Shown: positions 1-5,771 of the stretch, piece after piece
How positions within the stretch are numbered: position 1 is the stretch's first letter
Layout of the letters: each line of letters starts with the position of its first letter
Source: an uncultured Coriobacteriaceae bacterium
Lineage (GTDB): Bacteria; Actinomycetota; Coriobacteriia; Coriobacteriales; Atopobiaceae
Length of the DNA: 6,964 bases
Assembly: GCA_900551595.1 (NCBI GenBank)
Contig: URWR01000086.1
Span: 1-6,964, forward strand
Direction: 5' to 3'
Translations under genes and position numbers: made by a program
The notes under the pieces: model-generated
The model's input: the letters and a program-made list of their open reading frames with translations, nothing else
Told to the model about the DNA's origin: nothing
Databases searched by the model: none

Positions 1-200
1 TCTGTTCATCTTTTCTTTATGCAAACCTCTGTAGTGATGACATAGAGCTTTGCGCAAGGTTTGCCAATGCAGCTGCTGCTCGAGCAGTGTGTGGCATGGG
101 CCCGCGTTCTGGTGCTGTTGGAGCAGCCTCGGTATTGGATTTCATGAGCCAAAGGGGTGTTGATATAACACCTTTCCAGGTATTTCTTCGCAATGAATAG
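1..200 (+). CDS. PfkB-family carbohydrate/nucleoside kinase, C-terminal fragment (5' end outside window)
   Basis: The frame with codons starting at position 3 is open from the window edge to TAG at 198-200 and encodes 65 residues. The run CARFANAAAARAVCGMG and the following short tail match the C-terminal helix of PfkB (ribokinase-like) kinases, which phosphorylate sugars or nucleosides with ATP in the cytoplasm. In this family the conserved GDAF motif with the catalytic Asp lies directly before the first residues seen here. The two leading bases (TC) fit the end of its Phe codon, but the catalytic residues themselves are off-window. Substrate cannot be told from this fragment. The next gene begins 9 bases after the stop, so the two are probably co-transcribed. 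There is no in-frame start in the visible part that would make this a small separate gene. The family call is fairly sure; the substrate is unknown. Confidence 0.8.
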   Translation, partial: CSSFLYANLCSDDIELCARFANAAAARAVCGMGPRSGAVGAASVLDFMSQRGVDITPFQVFLRNE

Positions 201-209
201 GATGCAACC

Positions 210-701
210 ATGACTCATAACATGCTTACACCTGTCGATGTAACTCAGATTGAGTGGCAACGCTATGGCATTCTGTATGACCTTACGGGCGCTGGGACTA
301 CTGGCAATACCAATGCCTCATCAGGGGAGGGTTGGAGTGACGTTGATACGGACCGACCGCTTCTTGATACACTTTCTTATATCGGCATGACAACAAGTTC
401 TGGCATGCCGTTTGATTGCAGTGAAGTTGAACGTCATCAGCATACCCAGGAAGCACAAATTCCTGCTGGCAAGCCAATTTGTTTATTGGTGGCACCTCCG
501 AGTGATGAGCCACCTTCTCAAAAAGATTTAACGGCAATTACGATCCGTCCGGGATACGTGTTTGTCCTGCACAGAAGCGTGTGGCACTCCGCCTCACATG
601 GAGTTGAACCAGATACTTCGTACTATTGGATGGCAAATGTATTTGAAAATGAGCCAACCGTTTGGGCAGCAATTAAAGATGGACCAGTGCGAGTAGGTTA
701 A
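210..701 (+). CDS. AllA-like (ureidoglycolate lyase family) cupin protein
   Basis: This 163-residue protein is close in length to E. coli AllA (about 160). Two segments carry the family look: ERHQHTQEAQIP at residues 74-85, followed by a VAPP strand at 94-97, and LHRSVWHSASHG at 120-131. These resemble the His-containing strands of the AllA cupin barrel, where ureidoglycolate is split to glyoxylate and urea. It has no signal peptide or membrane segment, so it is cytoplasmic. The ATG at 210 has a modest AGGA at 199-202; ATG at 222 is a less likely alternative. It lies 9 bases after a PfkB kinase and just before a strong terminator, so it is the last gene of that operon. No other allantoin genes are visible, so a ureidoglycolate substrate is doubtful and a sugar- or sugar-acid-related role is equally possible. 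The fold is likely; the reaction is not established. Confidence 0.6.
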   Translation: MTHNMLTPVDVTQIEWQRYGILYDLTGAGTTGNTNASSGEGWSDVDTDRPLLDTLSYIGMTTSSGMPFDCSEVERHQHTQEAQIPAGKPICLLVAPPSDEPPSQKDLTAITIRPGYVFVLHRSVWHSASHGVEPDTSYYWMANVFENEPTVWAAIKDGPVRVG

Positions 702-720
702 TCATTCATATGCTTCCCGG

Positions 721-751
721 AAGCCCACAGCAATCTGCTGTGGGCTTTTTT
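721..751 (+). terminator. Rho-independent terminator of the kinase/AllA-like operon
   Basis: Arms 721-732 and 736-747 form a perfect 12-bp stem (AAGCCCACAGCA) with a 3-base loop (ATC). A run of six T follows at 746-751, partly inside the stem. It starts 19 bases after the stop of the AllA-like gene and separates it from truA. The reverse strand has A residues rather than T at the base on one side only (two A at 721-722), so it works mainly in the plus direction. Confidence 0.93.
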
Positions 752-856
752 ATGAGCTTTGTTCTGAAGGGGCTGTGTTCTGGCGTGTCTTTTCGGTAAG
801 AATAGGGGTGATAAGAAGACTTAGTACTGCGTGGTAGAGCGGTACATGATGGGTGT

Positions 857-862
857 AAGGAG
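857..862 (+). promoter_or_regulatory. Ribosome binding site deciding the truA start
   Basis: AAGGAG at 857-862 sits 7 bases before GTG 870. The longer reading from GTG 831 has no comparable site in front of it, and the ATG at 948 also lacks one. The GTG at 870 is therefore preferred. Confidence 0.8.
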
Positions 863-869
863 AACTCTT

Positions 870-1730
870 GTGAAGGAATCTGTCTCCCCAGGCGAGAACT
901 CCTTTTCTGATTTTGGCGATACGCAAGATTTGGATGGCACGCTCGTAATGCGTGTGGGATATCGTGGATCGGCGTTTGCGGGATTTGCATATCAGCCTGA
1001 TCAGCGTACTGTTGCAGGAGAGATAATCCGTGCTCTTGAGACGTATTTACGCAGGCCAGTAGAGCTTACCTGTGCTGGTAGAACCGATGCAGGAGTGCAT
1101 GCTATTGCTCAGCATGTAAGTATTCCAATCACTGCTGAAGAATCTCAGCTAAATGGAGCTACCCTAAAGCGCGCCCTTACCGCATTGTTGCCGGATGACA
1201 TCTCTGTTGGAGCGTTGTATCAAGCTAAAAAAGGGTTTTCGGCACGTTTTGATGCACTTTCTCGCTCTTATCGATATCGCATTTCCGCTGGATGGACCCG
1301 TCCTGTTATGGCGTGGGATCACGCTTGGTGGCTTCGCTCCGATCTCGATGTTGAGCGTATGTATGAGGCATCGCGTTGTCTCATAGGAGAACATGATTTC
1401 AAGAGTTTTTGTAAGGCAGCATCAGCGGTAGGAAAGCCAACTTCAAGAAACGTTATCTCGCTGACTATTTCGCAGATTGAAGAAGCGGGCGAGCCGCTTG
1501 TAGCTGTGGATATTTGTGGAAATGCCTTCTTGCATTCAATGGTTCGCACAATTGTGGGAACGCTAGTTGAGGTAGGGCGAGGACGAAAAGAACCTCAATG
1601 GGTCGAAGAGGTGCTTGCTGCATGCGATAGGCGAGCGGCTGGCCAGTGTTCACCTGCCAAAGGACTTACCTTTACAGGGGTGGCATATCCACCAGAAGCG
1701 CTTACACCATGGTTGAAGGAAGGTGTTTAG
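870..1730 (+). CDS. truA: tRNA pseudouridine(38-40) synthase TruA
   Basis: TruA converts uridines 38-40 in the anticodon stem-loop of many tRNAs to pseudouridine; it acts in the cytoplasm as a homodimer. With the GTG start the protein has 286 residues. The catalytic motif GRTDAGVHA lies at 70-78 with nucleophile Asp73. The FSARFDALSRSYRYRI block at 123-138 holds the conserved active-site Tyr region. The C-terminal signature HSMVRTIVGTLVEVGRG ends near residue 238, and the PAKGL motif follows near 262-266. The usual N-terminal FxGWQ is replaced by FAGFAYQP. About 25 polar, partly acidic residues precede the first conserved strand (LVMRVGYRG), a small extension compared with E. coli (270 residues). 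An in-frame opening runs back to GTG 831 but lacks a binding site. The stop overlaps the next gene's start by 8 bases. I see no convincing promoter in 752-869. Confidence 0.95.
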   Translation: MKESVSPGENSFSDFGDTQDLDGTLVMRVGYRGSAFAGFAYQPDQRTVAGEIIRALETYLRRPVELTCAGRTDAGVHAIAQHVSIPITAEESQLNGATLKRALTALLPDDISVGALYQAKKGFSARFDALSRSYRYRISAGWTRPVMAWDHAWWLRSDLDVERMYEASRCLIGEHDFKSFCKAASAVGKPTSRNVISLTISQIEEAGEPLVAVDICGNAFLHSMVRTIVGTLVEVGRGRKEPQWVEEVLAACDRRAAGQCSPAKGLTFTGVAYPPEALTPWLKEGV

Positions 1731-2661
1731 CATAGACGAGTTACTCATTCATGAGGCAGTGCATAGTCTCGAAGATACCGTGCGTCTACTTCCATTTTTA
1801 TTTATTACCTATCTCATTATGGAAGCGTTGGAACATGGGATGGCGGGAAAGCTTGAGCGTGGTATTGCACACGCAGGTGCCGCTGGTTCGATAGTTGGTG
1901 CCTTGGCGGGTGCAATTCCACAATGCGGCTTTTCTGCGATGGCAGCGACGCTTTATGCCGGACGCGTTGTGACGATAGGCACGCTCATAGCAGTCTTTTT
2001 GTCCACAAGCGACGAAATGATTCCCGTATTTGTAGCCCAGGGGGAATCCTTAGGCACGATGGCAACCATTGTGGGTGTCAAAATAGTCGTTGCCATTATT
2101 GCAGGCCTCAGTATCGATGCTCTTTTGCGCGCTTTGGGGCACGCGGGGGATGGGTCTCTTCACATCCATGAGTTGTGTGAACGTGCTCATTGCCATTGTG
2201 ATGAAGAGGAGCATACACACAGTGGTCATTCCCATGACCATCACGATTCTCACCGTGCAATGCTCTGGTCAATAGTGCGTGCTGCACTTGCCCATACCCT
2301 ACAAGTTGCTGCTTTTATCTTGGTGATCACCTTTGTAATGGGTTTGGTTATTGAGGGTGTAGGGACCGATGTTATTGCATCCCTTGCTCATGGTCATCCT
2401 GTGCGTGCAGTATTTGTGGCAGCTTTAGTTGGTCTTATCCCTAATTGCGCTGCAAGTGTTGTTATCTGTCAGCTGTATCTTGCTGGATCGCTTGGCGCCG
2501 GAGCCCTCTTGGCGGGTTTGCTTGCTGGCGGAGGAGTTGGTCTTGCAGTTCTTTTTAGAACAAATCGCAGCTTGCGAGAAAATCTTGCAATAACAATCCT
2601 GGTGTACATGATTGCTGTTGTGGCAGGAATCGTAGCAACAGTTATAGGGTTTGCTCCTTAG
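1723..2661 (+). CDS. Multi-TM permease of the putative heavy-metal exporter family (ArsP_2 / arsenic_eff type) with His-rich loop
   Basis: This 312-residue integral membrane protein has two hydrophobic halves around a hydrophilic loop. The first half begins with LLPFLFITYLIMEALEH (22-38) and contains GAIPQCGFSAM (63-73). The second half repeats the arrangement with GLIPNCAASVV (237-247), so an internal duplication with paired IPxC motifs is visible. The loop at 147-177 holds 11 His, 3 Cys and 8 acidic residues. These features match the family described as a putative 10-TM heavy-metal exporter, whose members are labelled putative arsenic or manganese transporters. The transported ion is not shown by the sequence; the His-rich loop favours a divalent metal (inference). 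GTG 1723 is the first possible start after an in-frame stop at 1714. A GAAGGA at 1715-1720 is unusually close (2 bases), and the 8-base overlap suggests translational coupling to truA. GTG 1759 is an alternative, but it would trim conserved residues. Confidence 0.82.
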   Translation: MFSIDELLIHEAVHSLEDTVRLLPFLFITYLIMEALEHGMAGKLERGIAHAGAAGSIVGALAGAIPQCGFSAMAATLYAGRVVTIGTLIAVFLSTSDEMIPVFVAQGESLGTMATIVGVKIVVAIIAGLSIDALLRALGHAGDGSLHIHELCERAHCHCDEEEHTHSGHSHDHHDSHRAMLWSIVRAALAHTLQVAAFILVITFVMGLVIEGVGTDVIASLAHGHPVRAVFVAALVGLIPNCAASVVICQLYLAGSLGAGALLAGLLAGGGVGLAVLFRTNRSLRENLAITILVYMIAVVAGIVATVIGFAP

Positions 2662-2684
2662 ATGAGGCTGATCAGCTCCCTCAT
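2662..2684. repeat. Small inverted repeat directly after the permease stop
   Basis: ATGAGG at 2662-2667 pairs with CCTCAT at 2679-2684 across 11 bases. The 10-base palindrome GCTGATCAGC lies at 2667-2676. No T run follows, so it does not look like an intrinsic terminator; read-through into the LCP-like gene is plausible. It could be an operator-like site or chance. Confidence 0.3.
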
Positions 2685-2746
2685 GGAGGTCGTGCACCTT
2701 ATGCGACGGTAAAGCGCCTAAAACTTACAGCTCAGAGGGGTGTGTT

Positions 2747-3490
2747 ATGGTGCGGAAAAGAGAGCGTTATTCGCGATCGGATGTGCCGGTAGCAAGTAAG
2801 AAGCGCAGTGTCATTGCGGTATTTGTGCTGGTTGGTATAGTCGCTTTGCTTGGTGGGATCGTTTGGTTTTTATGGCAGCGTGCAAATGACGACAGTGTTC
2901 TCGGCGATCGTGAACTTGCCTCATCGCTCGCTTCGACGTCTAACGTAGAGCCAATATCAGGAACCACTGCCTCAGAGGACACCTTTACAAACATTCTTGT
3001 TTTTCTCGTTGATGATGTGTCATCTGAACATCCTACGTTAACTGGTGCAACGCTTATGTGTCTGAACCGTTCGCAAAACTCTGCATCGTTGGTTTCACTC
3101 CCTCTTTCTATGCAGGTTGAGGATGATAAAACCCTTGCTGATGCATTTTCAGAACAAGGTGCCAGTGCCTGCATTGGACTTACTTCACAGGCTACAAACA
3201 TGTCGTTTGAGCACGTTGTGGTGATTGATAATCAAGGCTGGTCTCAGCTGGAAGAACTATCTAACGCTGGAGGAAATGATCTCGTTTCTAAGGTTTCCGA
3301 CCTTCTGGGCTATATGAAAACTGATATGGACAGTTCAGACTTACTCGAATTGGCAGAAACAGTTCATTCGATTGATCTTTCCAGTGCTCAGCGAATTGAT
3401 GCGCCGGTAACACAGCAAGATTCTTGGACTGTGGTCGATGCAACAGAGCTTGGTTTAGAAGTGGGGACATTAGTGGAGGAGCAATCATAG
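2747..3490 (+). CDS. Degenerate LytR-CpsA-Psr (LCP)-like membrane-anchored protein
   Basis: This 247-residue protein has a basic N-terminus, one transmembrane helix at about 22-43 and an extracellular remainder, the layout of LCP enzymes that attach glycopolymers to peptidoglycan or protein. Its order of segments follows the LCP domain: NILVFLVDD (82-90), TGATLMCLN (99-107), SLVSLPLSM (114-122), a TLADAF helix (129-134), HVVVIDNQGW (156-165) and a GG at 175-176. The residues that should be catalytic are missing. Where LCP enzymes read RxDT this has TGAT (99-102), and SIPRD is SLPLS (117-121). The later Arg-rich block is absent: the GG is followed at once by a tail-like LLGYMKTDMDSSDLLELA (186-203). 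ATG 2747 has GAGGGG at 2735-2740. It is intact and has no frameshift, so it looks like a pseudoenzyme rather than a pseudogene. An LCP relationship is inferred by eye. Confidence 0.65.
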   Translation: MVRKRERYSRSDVPVASKKRSVIAVFVLVGIVALLGGIVWFLWQRANDDSVLGDRELASSLASTSNVEPISGTTASEDTFTNILVFLVDDVSSEHPTLTGATLMCLNRSQNSASLVSLPLSMQVEDDKTLADAFSEQGASACIGLTSQATNMSFEHVVVIDNQGWSQLEELSNAGGNDLVSKVSDLLGYMKTDMDSSDLLELAETVHSIDLSSAQRIDAPVTQQDSWTVVDATELGLEVGTLVEEQS

Positions 3491-3494
3491 GATT

Positions 3495-3562
3495 CTTTTA
3501 GTGTATCCGTGTCGGGTTTGTGTTGGATTTCCGCCTGCGGCTCTAGCGCGCACTAAAAGTGC
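3495..3562. repeat. Intergenic inverted repeat with an alternative local hairpin
   Basis: CTTTTAGTG at 3495-3503 is the exact reverse complement of CACTAAAAG at 3551-3559, with 47 bases between. The right arm can instead fold locally as GCACT-AAA-AGTGC (3550-3562), and the two pairings exclude each other. It starts 4 bases after the stop of the LCP-like gene. No T run follows, so it is not a standard terminator. Confidence 0.45.
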
Positions 3563-3568
3563 ATCCTC

Positions 3569-3598
3569 CTGATAACCTAAGGATAGCTGTGATATAAC
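3569..3598 (+). promoter_or_regulatory. Probable promoter of the glycosyltransferase gene
   Basis: TGATATAAC at 3590-3598 gives an extended -10 (TGn followed by TATAAC, one mismatch from TATAAT). A weak -35, CTGATA at 3569-3574, lies 18 bases upstream. This would start transcription about 40 bases before the GTG at 3647. The prediction is by eye. Confidence 0.45.
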
Positions 3599-3646
3599 CA
3601 CTGCCGTCAATCTTGTTCTATTCATCGCGTCAATCAAGGAGCATAC

Positions 3647-4717
3647 GTGGCCCGCAGAAACCCTAAGGTCTCAGTGATAATGCCGGTCTATAACGTTGAC
3701 CGCTACGTGGGTCGTGCTATCGAGAGTCTGCAAAATCAGACTATGCGAGATTTTGAGCTGCTTATTGTTGACGATGGCTCGACCGACCGATCGGGCGATA
3801 TTGCAGATCGTTTTGCTGAGCGCGACATCCGTATTGATGTTTTTCATACACCAAACAGTGGAGCTCCGGCAGCACGCAATTATGCTTTAGATTGCGCACA
3901 AGGTACCTATGTGCAGTTCTTTGATGCAGACGACTGGGCCGAACCCACAATGCTTGCTGATTTGGTTGCAATTGCTGAGCGCGATAATGCAGAGCTTGTT
4001 ATTTCTGGCTTCTATATCGATACGTACTATGGTGATGATGGTCGCCATCTATCTGAGAAGAAGTACCAGCCGACAAAAACGTATGATACGCAAGAGGATT
4101 TTCGTTGCGGTGCTTGGAAACTATTCGACGAGAACTTGCTGTACACCCCCTGGAATAAGCTCTTTTTGCGCAGTCGTATAGAAGATCTGAACCTGCGTTT
4201 TCGTCCCACTTTTTGGGATGATTTCCCCTTTGTATTGGATTACATCACCGATGTAGAGCGCGTTTCGAATACCGAGCAATGCTATTACCACTTTATTCGT
4301 CAGCGTTCGGAGTCAGAAACAGCGCGTTGGCGCCCTGACATGTATAAAAAGCGCGAAGAAGAGCATGGATGGATGCTTGATCTGTATCAGCATTGGGGTT
4401 TGCAGGGCGATGCTGCAAGTATGGAAATGGTGCAACGTCGTTATGCCGAGCGTCTCATAGGCTGTATTGAAAACGTCTGCAATCCTCGATGCACCCTCTC
4501 TCGTAACGAAAAGCTTGAAGAGATTTCTCGCATGATTAGCACTGAACGTGCTCGTGTGGCAGTGTCAGTTGCACATCCACATTCACGTATGATGCGCATG
4601 ATGCTTGAGCCTATTCGGTCATGCAACGCTTTACTTGCATATGAAGAAGGACGTTTTATCTCGTTTGTAAAGCGACACAACACCAAGATGTTTGCTACGC
4701 TCAAAGCGCGACGTTAA
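3647..4717 (+). CDS. Family 2 (GT-A fold) glycosyltransferase
   Basis: This 356-residue cytoplasmic enzyme probably transfers a sugar from a nucleotide-sugar donor during synthesis of a surface polysaccharide. The GT2 domain starts at once: VSVIMPVYNVDRYVGRAIES (8-27), LLIVDDGSTD (38-47) for nucleotide binding, and NSGAPAARNYAL (70-81). The metal-binding DADD is at 93-96 in FFDADDW. Further on, TPWNKLF (167-173) and WDDFPF (190-195) occupy the positions of the acceptor and catalytic-base region of EpsJ-like enzymes; WDD stands where many relatives have an ED pair. The C-terminal third is charged and unassigned. There are no membrane segments, so any membrane association would be peripheral. 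The GTG start has a strong AAGGAG at 3636-3641, 5 bases away. The neighbouring LCP-like gene supports an envelope role. Donor and acceptor are unknown. Confidence 0.9.
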   Translation: MARRNPKVSVIMPVYNVDRYVGRAIESLQNQTMRDFELLIVDDGSTDRSGDIADRFAERDIRIDVFHTPNSGAPAARNYALDCAQGTYVQFFDADDWAEPTMLADLVAIAERDNAELVISGFYIDTYYGDDGRHLSEKKYQPTKTYDTQEDFRCGAWKLFDENLLYTPWNKLFLRSRIEDLNLRFRPTFWDDFPFVLDYITDVERVSNTEQCYYHFIRQRSESETARWRPDMYKKREEEHGWMLDLYQHWGLQGDAASMEMVQRRYAERLIGCIENVCNPRCTLSRNEKLEEISRMISTERARVAVSVAHPHSRMMRMMLEPIRSCNALLAYEEGRFISFVKRHNTKMFATLKARR

Positions 4718-4759
4718 CTCTGTACCAAATGGGTATACGAGCAACAATGTATTATTAGA

Positions 4760-4793
4760 CCATCGTGTTGCGTTTATTTACCATGCACGATGG
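4760..4793. repeat. Perfect 8-bp inverted repeat upstream of the acetyltransferase
   Basis: CCATCGTG at 4760-4767 and CACGATGG at 4786-4793 are exact reverse complements separated by 18 bases. No T run follows on the plus strand, and the other strand also lacks one, so it does not look like a terminator for the glycosyltransferase. A -10-like TACAAT at 4798-4803 lies directly after it, which would suit an operator or an upstream regulatory hairpin. No good -35 at normal spacing is visible. Confidence 0.5.
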
Positions 4794-4894
4794 AGAGTAC
4801 AATTAAATCGCTATATCTAGAGGTTGTAGCCGTTACTGTACGCAGAGCGCCATAGTGGTGTACACGCAAGGTTACCGTCAACAGGGAGCAGTCC

Positions 4895-5719
4895 ATGATC
4901 AAGCCTCGTCTTTTAACTGAGCAAGATCGCGAAAAGGTGCTTGAGTACGTTTCTGACGAGCCAGAAATGGCTGTTTTTATTACCGGCGATATTGAGCAGT
5001 TTGGTATGAAAGATCCGGTAAGTGTCTATGCTTTTGAAAATCCCGACGGCTCATGGGATTCAATCGTTTTGCGCTTCTATGCTAACTACGTTTGCTATAG
5101 CCCTAACGATTGGTTTGATGCTGCTTCAGTTGCGGAATTTATTCGTGACTCTACGGGCAACTCGTTCTTCGGTAGTATCAACGGTAAATATCAGGTAATT
5201 GCCGCTTTGGCAGGCTATCTTGATGAGCTTGATATGCGCTCACTCAATCTGGCAAAGTGCACGCATCTCAAGCTTGATAAGGTAGCTCCGCCACCAGATG
5301 GCACCGAGATTCGTAAGCTTACTCCCGAAAACTATGACGAGCTTTTCGCACTGCTGGGTGCAATGGATGAGTACCGTGGTTTGTACTCCGATAAGCGTGC
5401 TATTTCTCTTGCTAAGCTGCAAAAGGCTGCCGATGAAGCCCATGGATGCCTTACCTATGGAGCATTTTCCGATGGAGTGCTTGTTTCTACCGCAGCAACA
5501 AGCGCTGTAAGCTCTGAAAGTGCCATGGTTGTTGGTGTAGGCACTCGTAACGATATGCGTGGTTATGGTTTCGCAACGGCAGTTGTAGCGCAGCTGTGCA
5601 AGGATGCCTTTGATTCTGGCATGAAGTTCCTCACGCTGTTCTATGAGAATCCTTCTGCAGGCAGGATTTATCAGCGCATTGGTTTTGAGCCTGCCGGTCG
5701 TTACGCAATGCTTCGTTAA
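4895..5719 (+). CDS. GNAT-family N-acetyltransferase with N-terminal extra domain
   Basis: This 274-residue cytoplasmic protein carries a GNAT domain in its C-terminal half. The acetyl-CoA binding motif A is VVGVGTRNDMRGYGFATAVV (212-231) with the core R222-G-Y-G-F-A. Motif B is LFYENPSAGRIYQRIGF (248-264), the typical NPxAxxIYxRxGF form. The first 130 or so residues (ITGDIEQFG at 29-37, IVLRFYANYVCYS at 57-69) form an extra domain that is seen in one GNAT subfamily and may be a second, degenerate GNAT-like fold. It transfers an acetyl group to an amine; the acceptor is unknown. ATG 4895 has GGGAG at 4884-4888. The following aminotransferase begins 52 bases after the stop with no terminator between, so the two are probably co-transcribed and may act on related amino compounds (inference). 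Confidence 0.88.
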   Translation: MIKPRLLTEQDREKVLEYVSDEPEMAVFITGDIEQFGMKDPVSVYAFENPDGSWDSIVLRFYANYVCYSPNDWFDAASVAEFIRDSTGNSFFGSINGKYQVIAALAGYLDELDMRSLNLAKCTHLKLDKVAPPPDGTEIRKLTPENYDELFALLGAMDEYRGLYSDKRAISLAKLQKAADEAHGCLTYGAFSDGVLVSTAATSAVSSESAMVVGVGTRNDMRGYGFATAVVAQLCKDAFDSGMKFLTLFYENPSAGRIYQRIGFEPAGRYAMLR

Positions 5720-5756
5720 TTTCATAAAAAAGCAGGTGGCTACAAAGGCCTCCAAA

Positions 5757-5762
5757 AGGGAG
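5757..5762 (+). promoter_or_regulatory. Ribosome binding site deciding the aminotransferase start
   Basis: AGGGAG at 5757-5762 lies 9 bases before ATG 5772. The frame is open back to ATG 5643, inside the acetyltransferase gene, but the 43 extra codons have no homology look and no binding site. Confidence 0.75.
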
Positions 5763-5771
5763 TTTCTCGTT

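Noticed and set aside
825..860. tRNA-like stretch (GTGGTAGAGCGGT resembles a D-arm)
   Set aside because: No acceptor stem, anticodon arm or T-loop (GTTCRA) can be built around it. It overlaps the ribosome binding site region of truA.
831..869. Longer truA start at GTG 831
   Set aside because: No ribosome binding site precedes it, while GTG 870 has AAGGAG at ideal distance.
2161..2253. His-rich loop as a sign of a ZIP or CDF zinc transporter
   Set aside because: The surrounding membrane segments carry duplicated IPxC motifs and lack the HxxxE or HxxxD metal-site helices of ZIP and CDF proteins.
2662..2712. Sixteen-codon open frame starting right after the permease stop
   Set aside because: It is very short, its translation is not recognisable, and it has no ribosome binding site of its own; chance is the simplest explanation.
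2767..3201. Open frame of 144 codons on the minus strand
   Set aside because: It is a shadow of the LCP-like gene, with low-complexity Ser/Thr-rich translation and no domain.
5643..5771. Extended N-terminus of the aminotransferase from ATG 5643
   Set aside because: The extra 43 codons lie mostly inside the acetyltransferase gene, have no binding site, and precede the usual family start. The hydrophobic stretch is a frame-shifted reading of the acetyltransferase.
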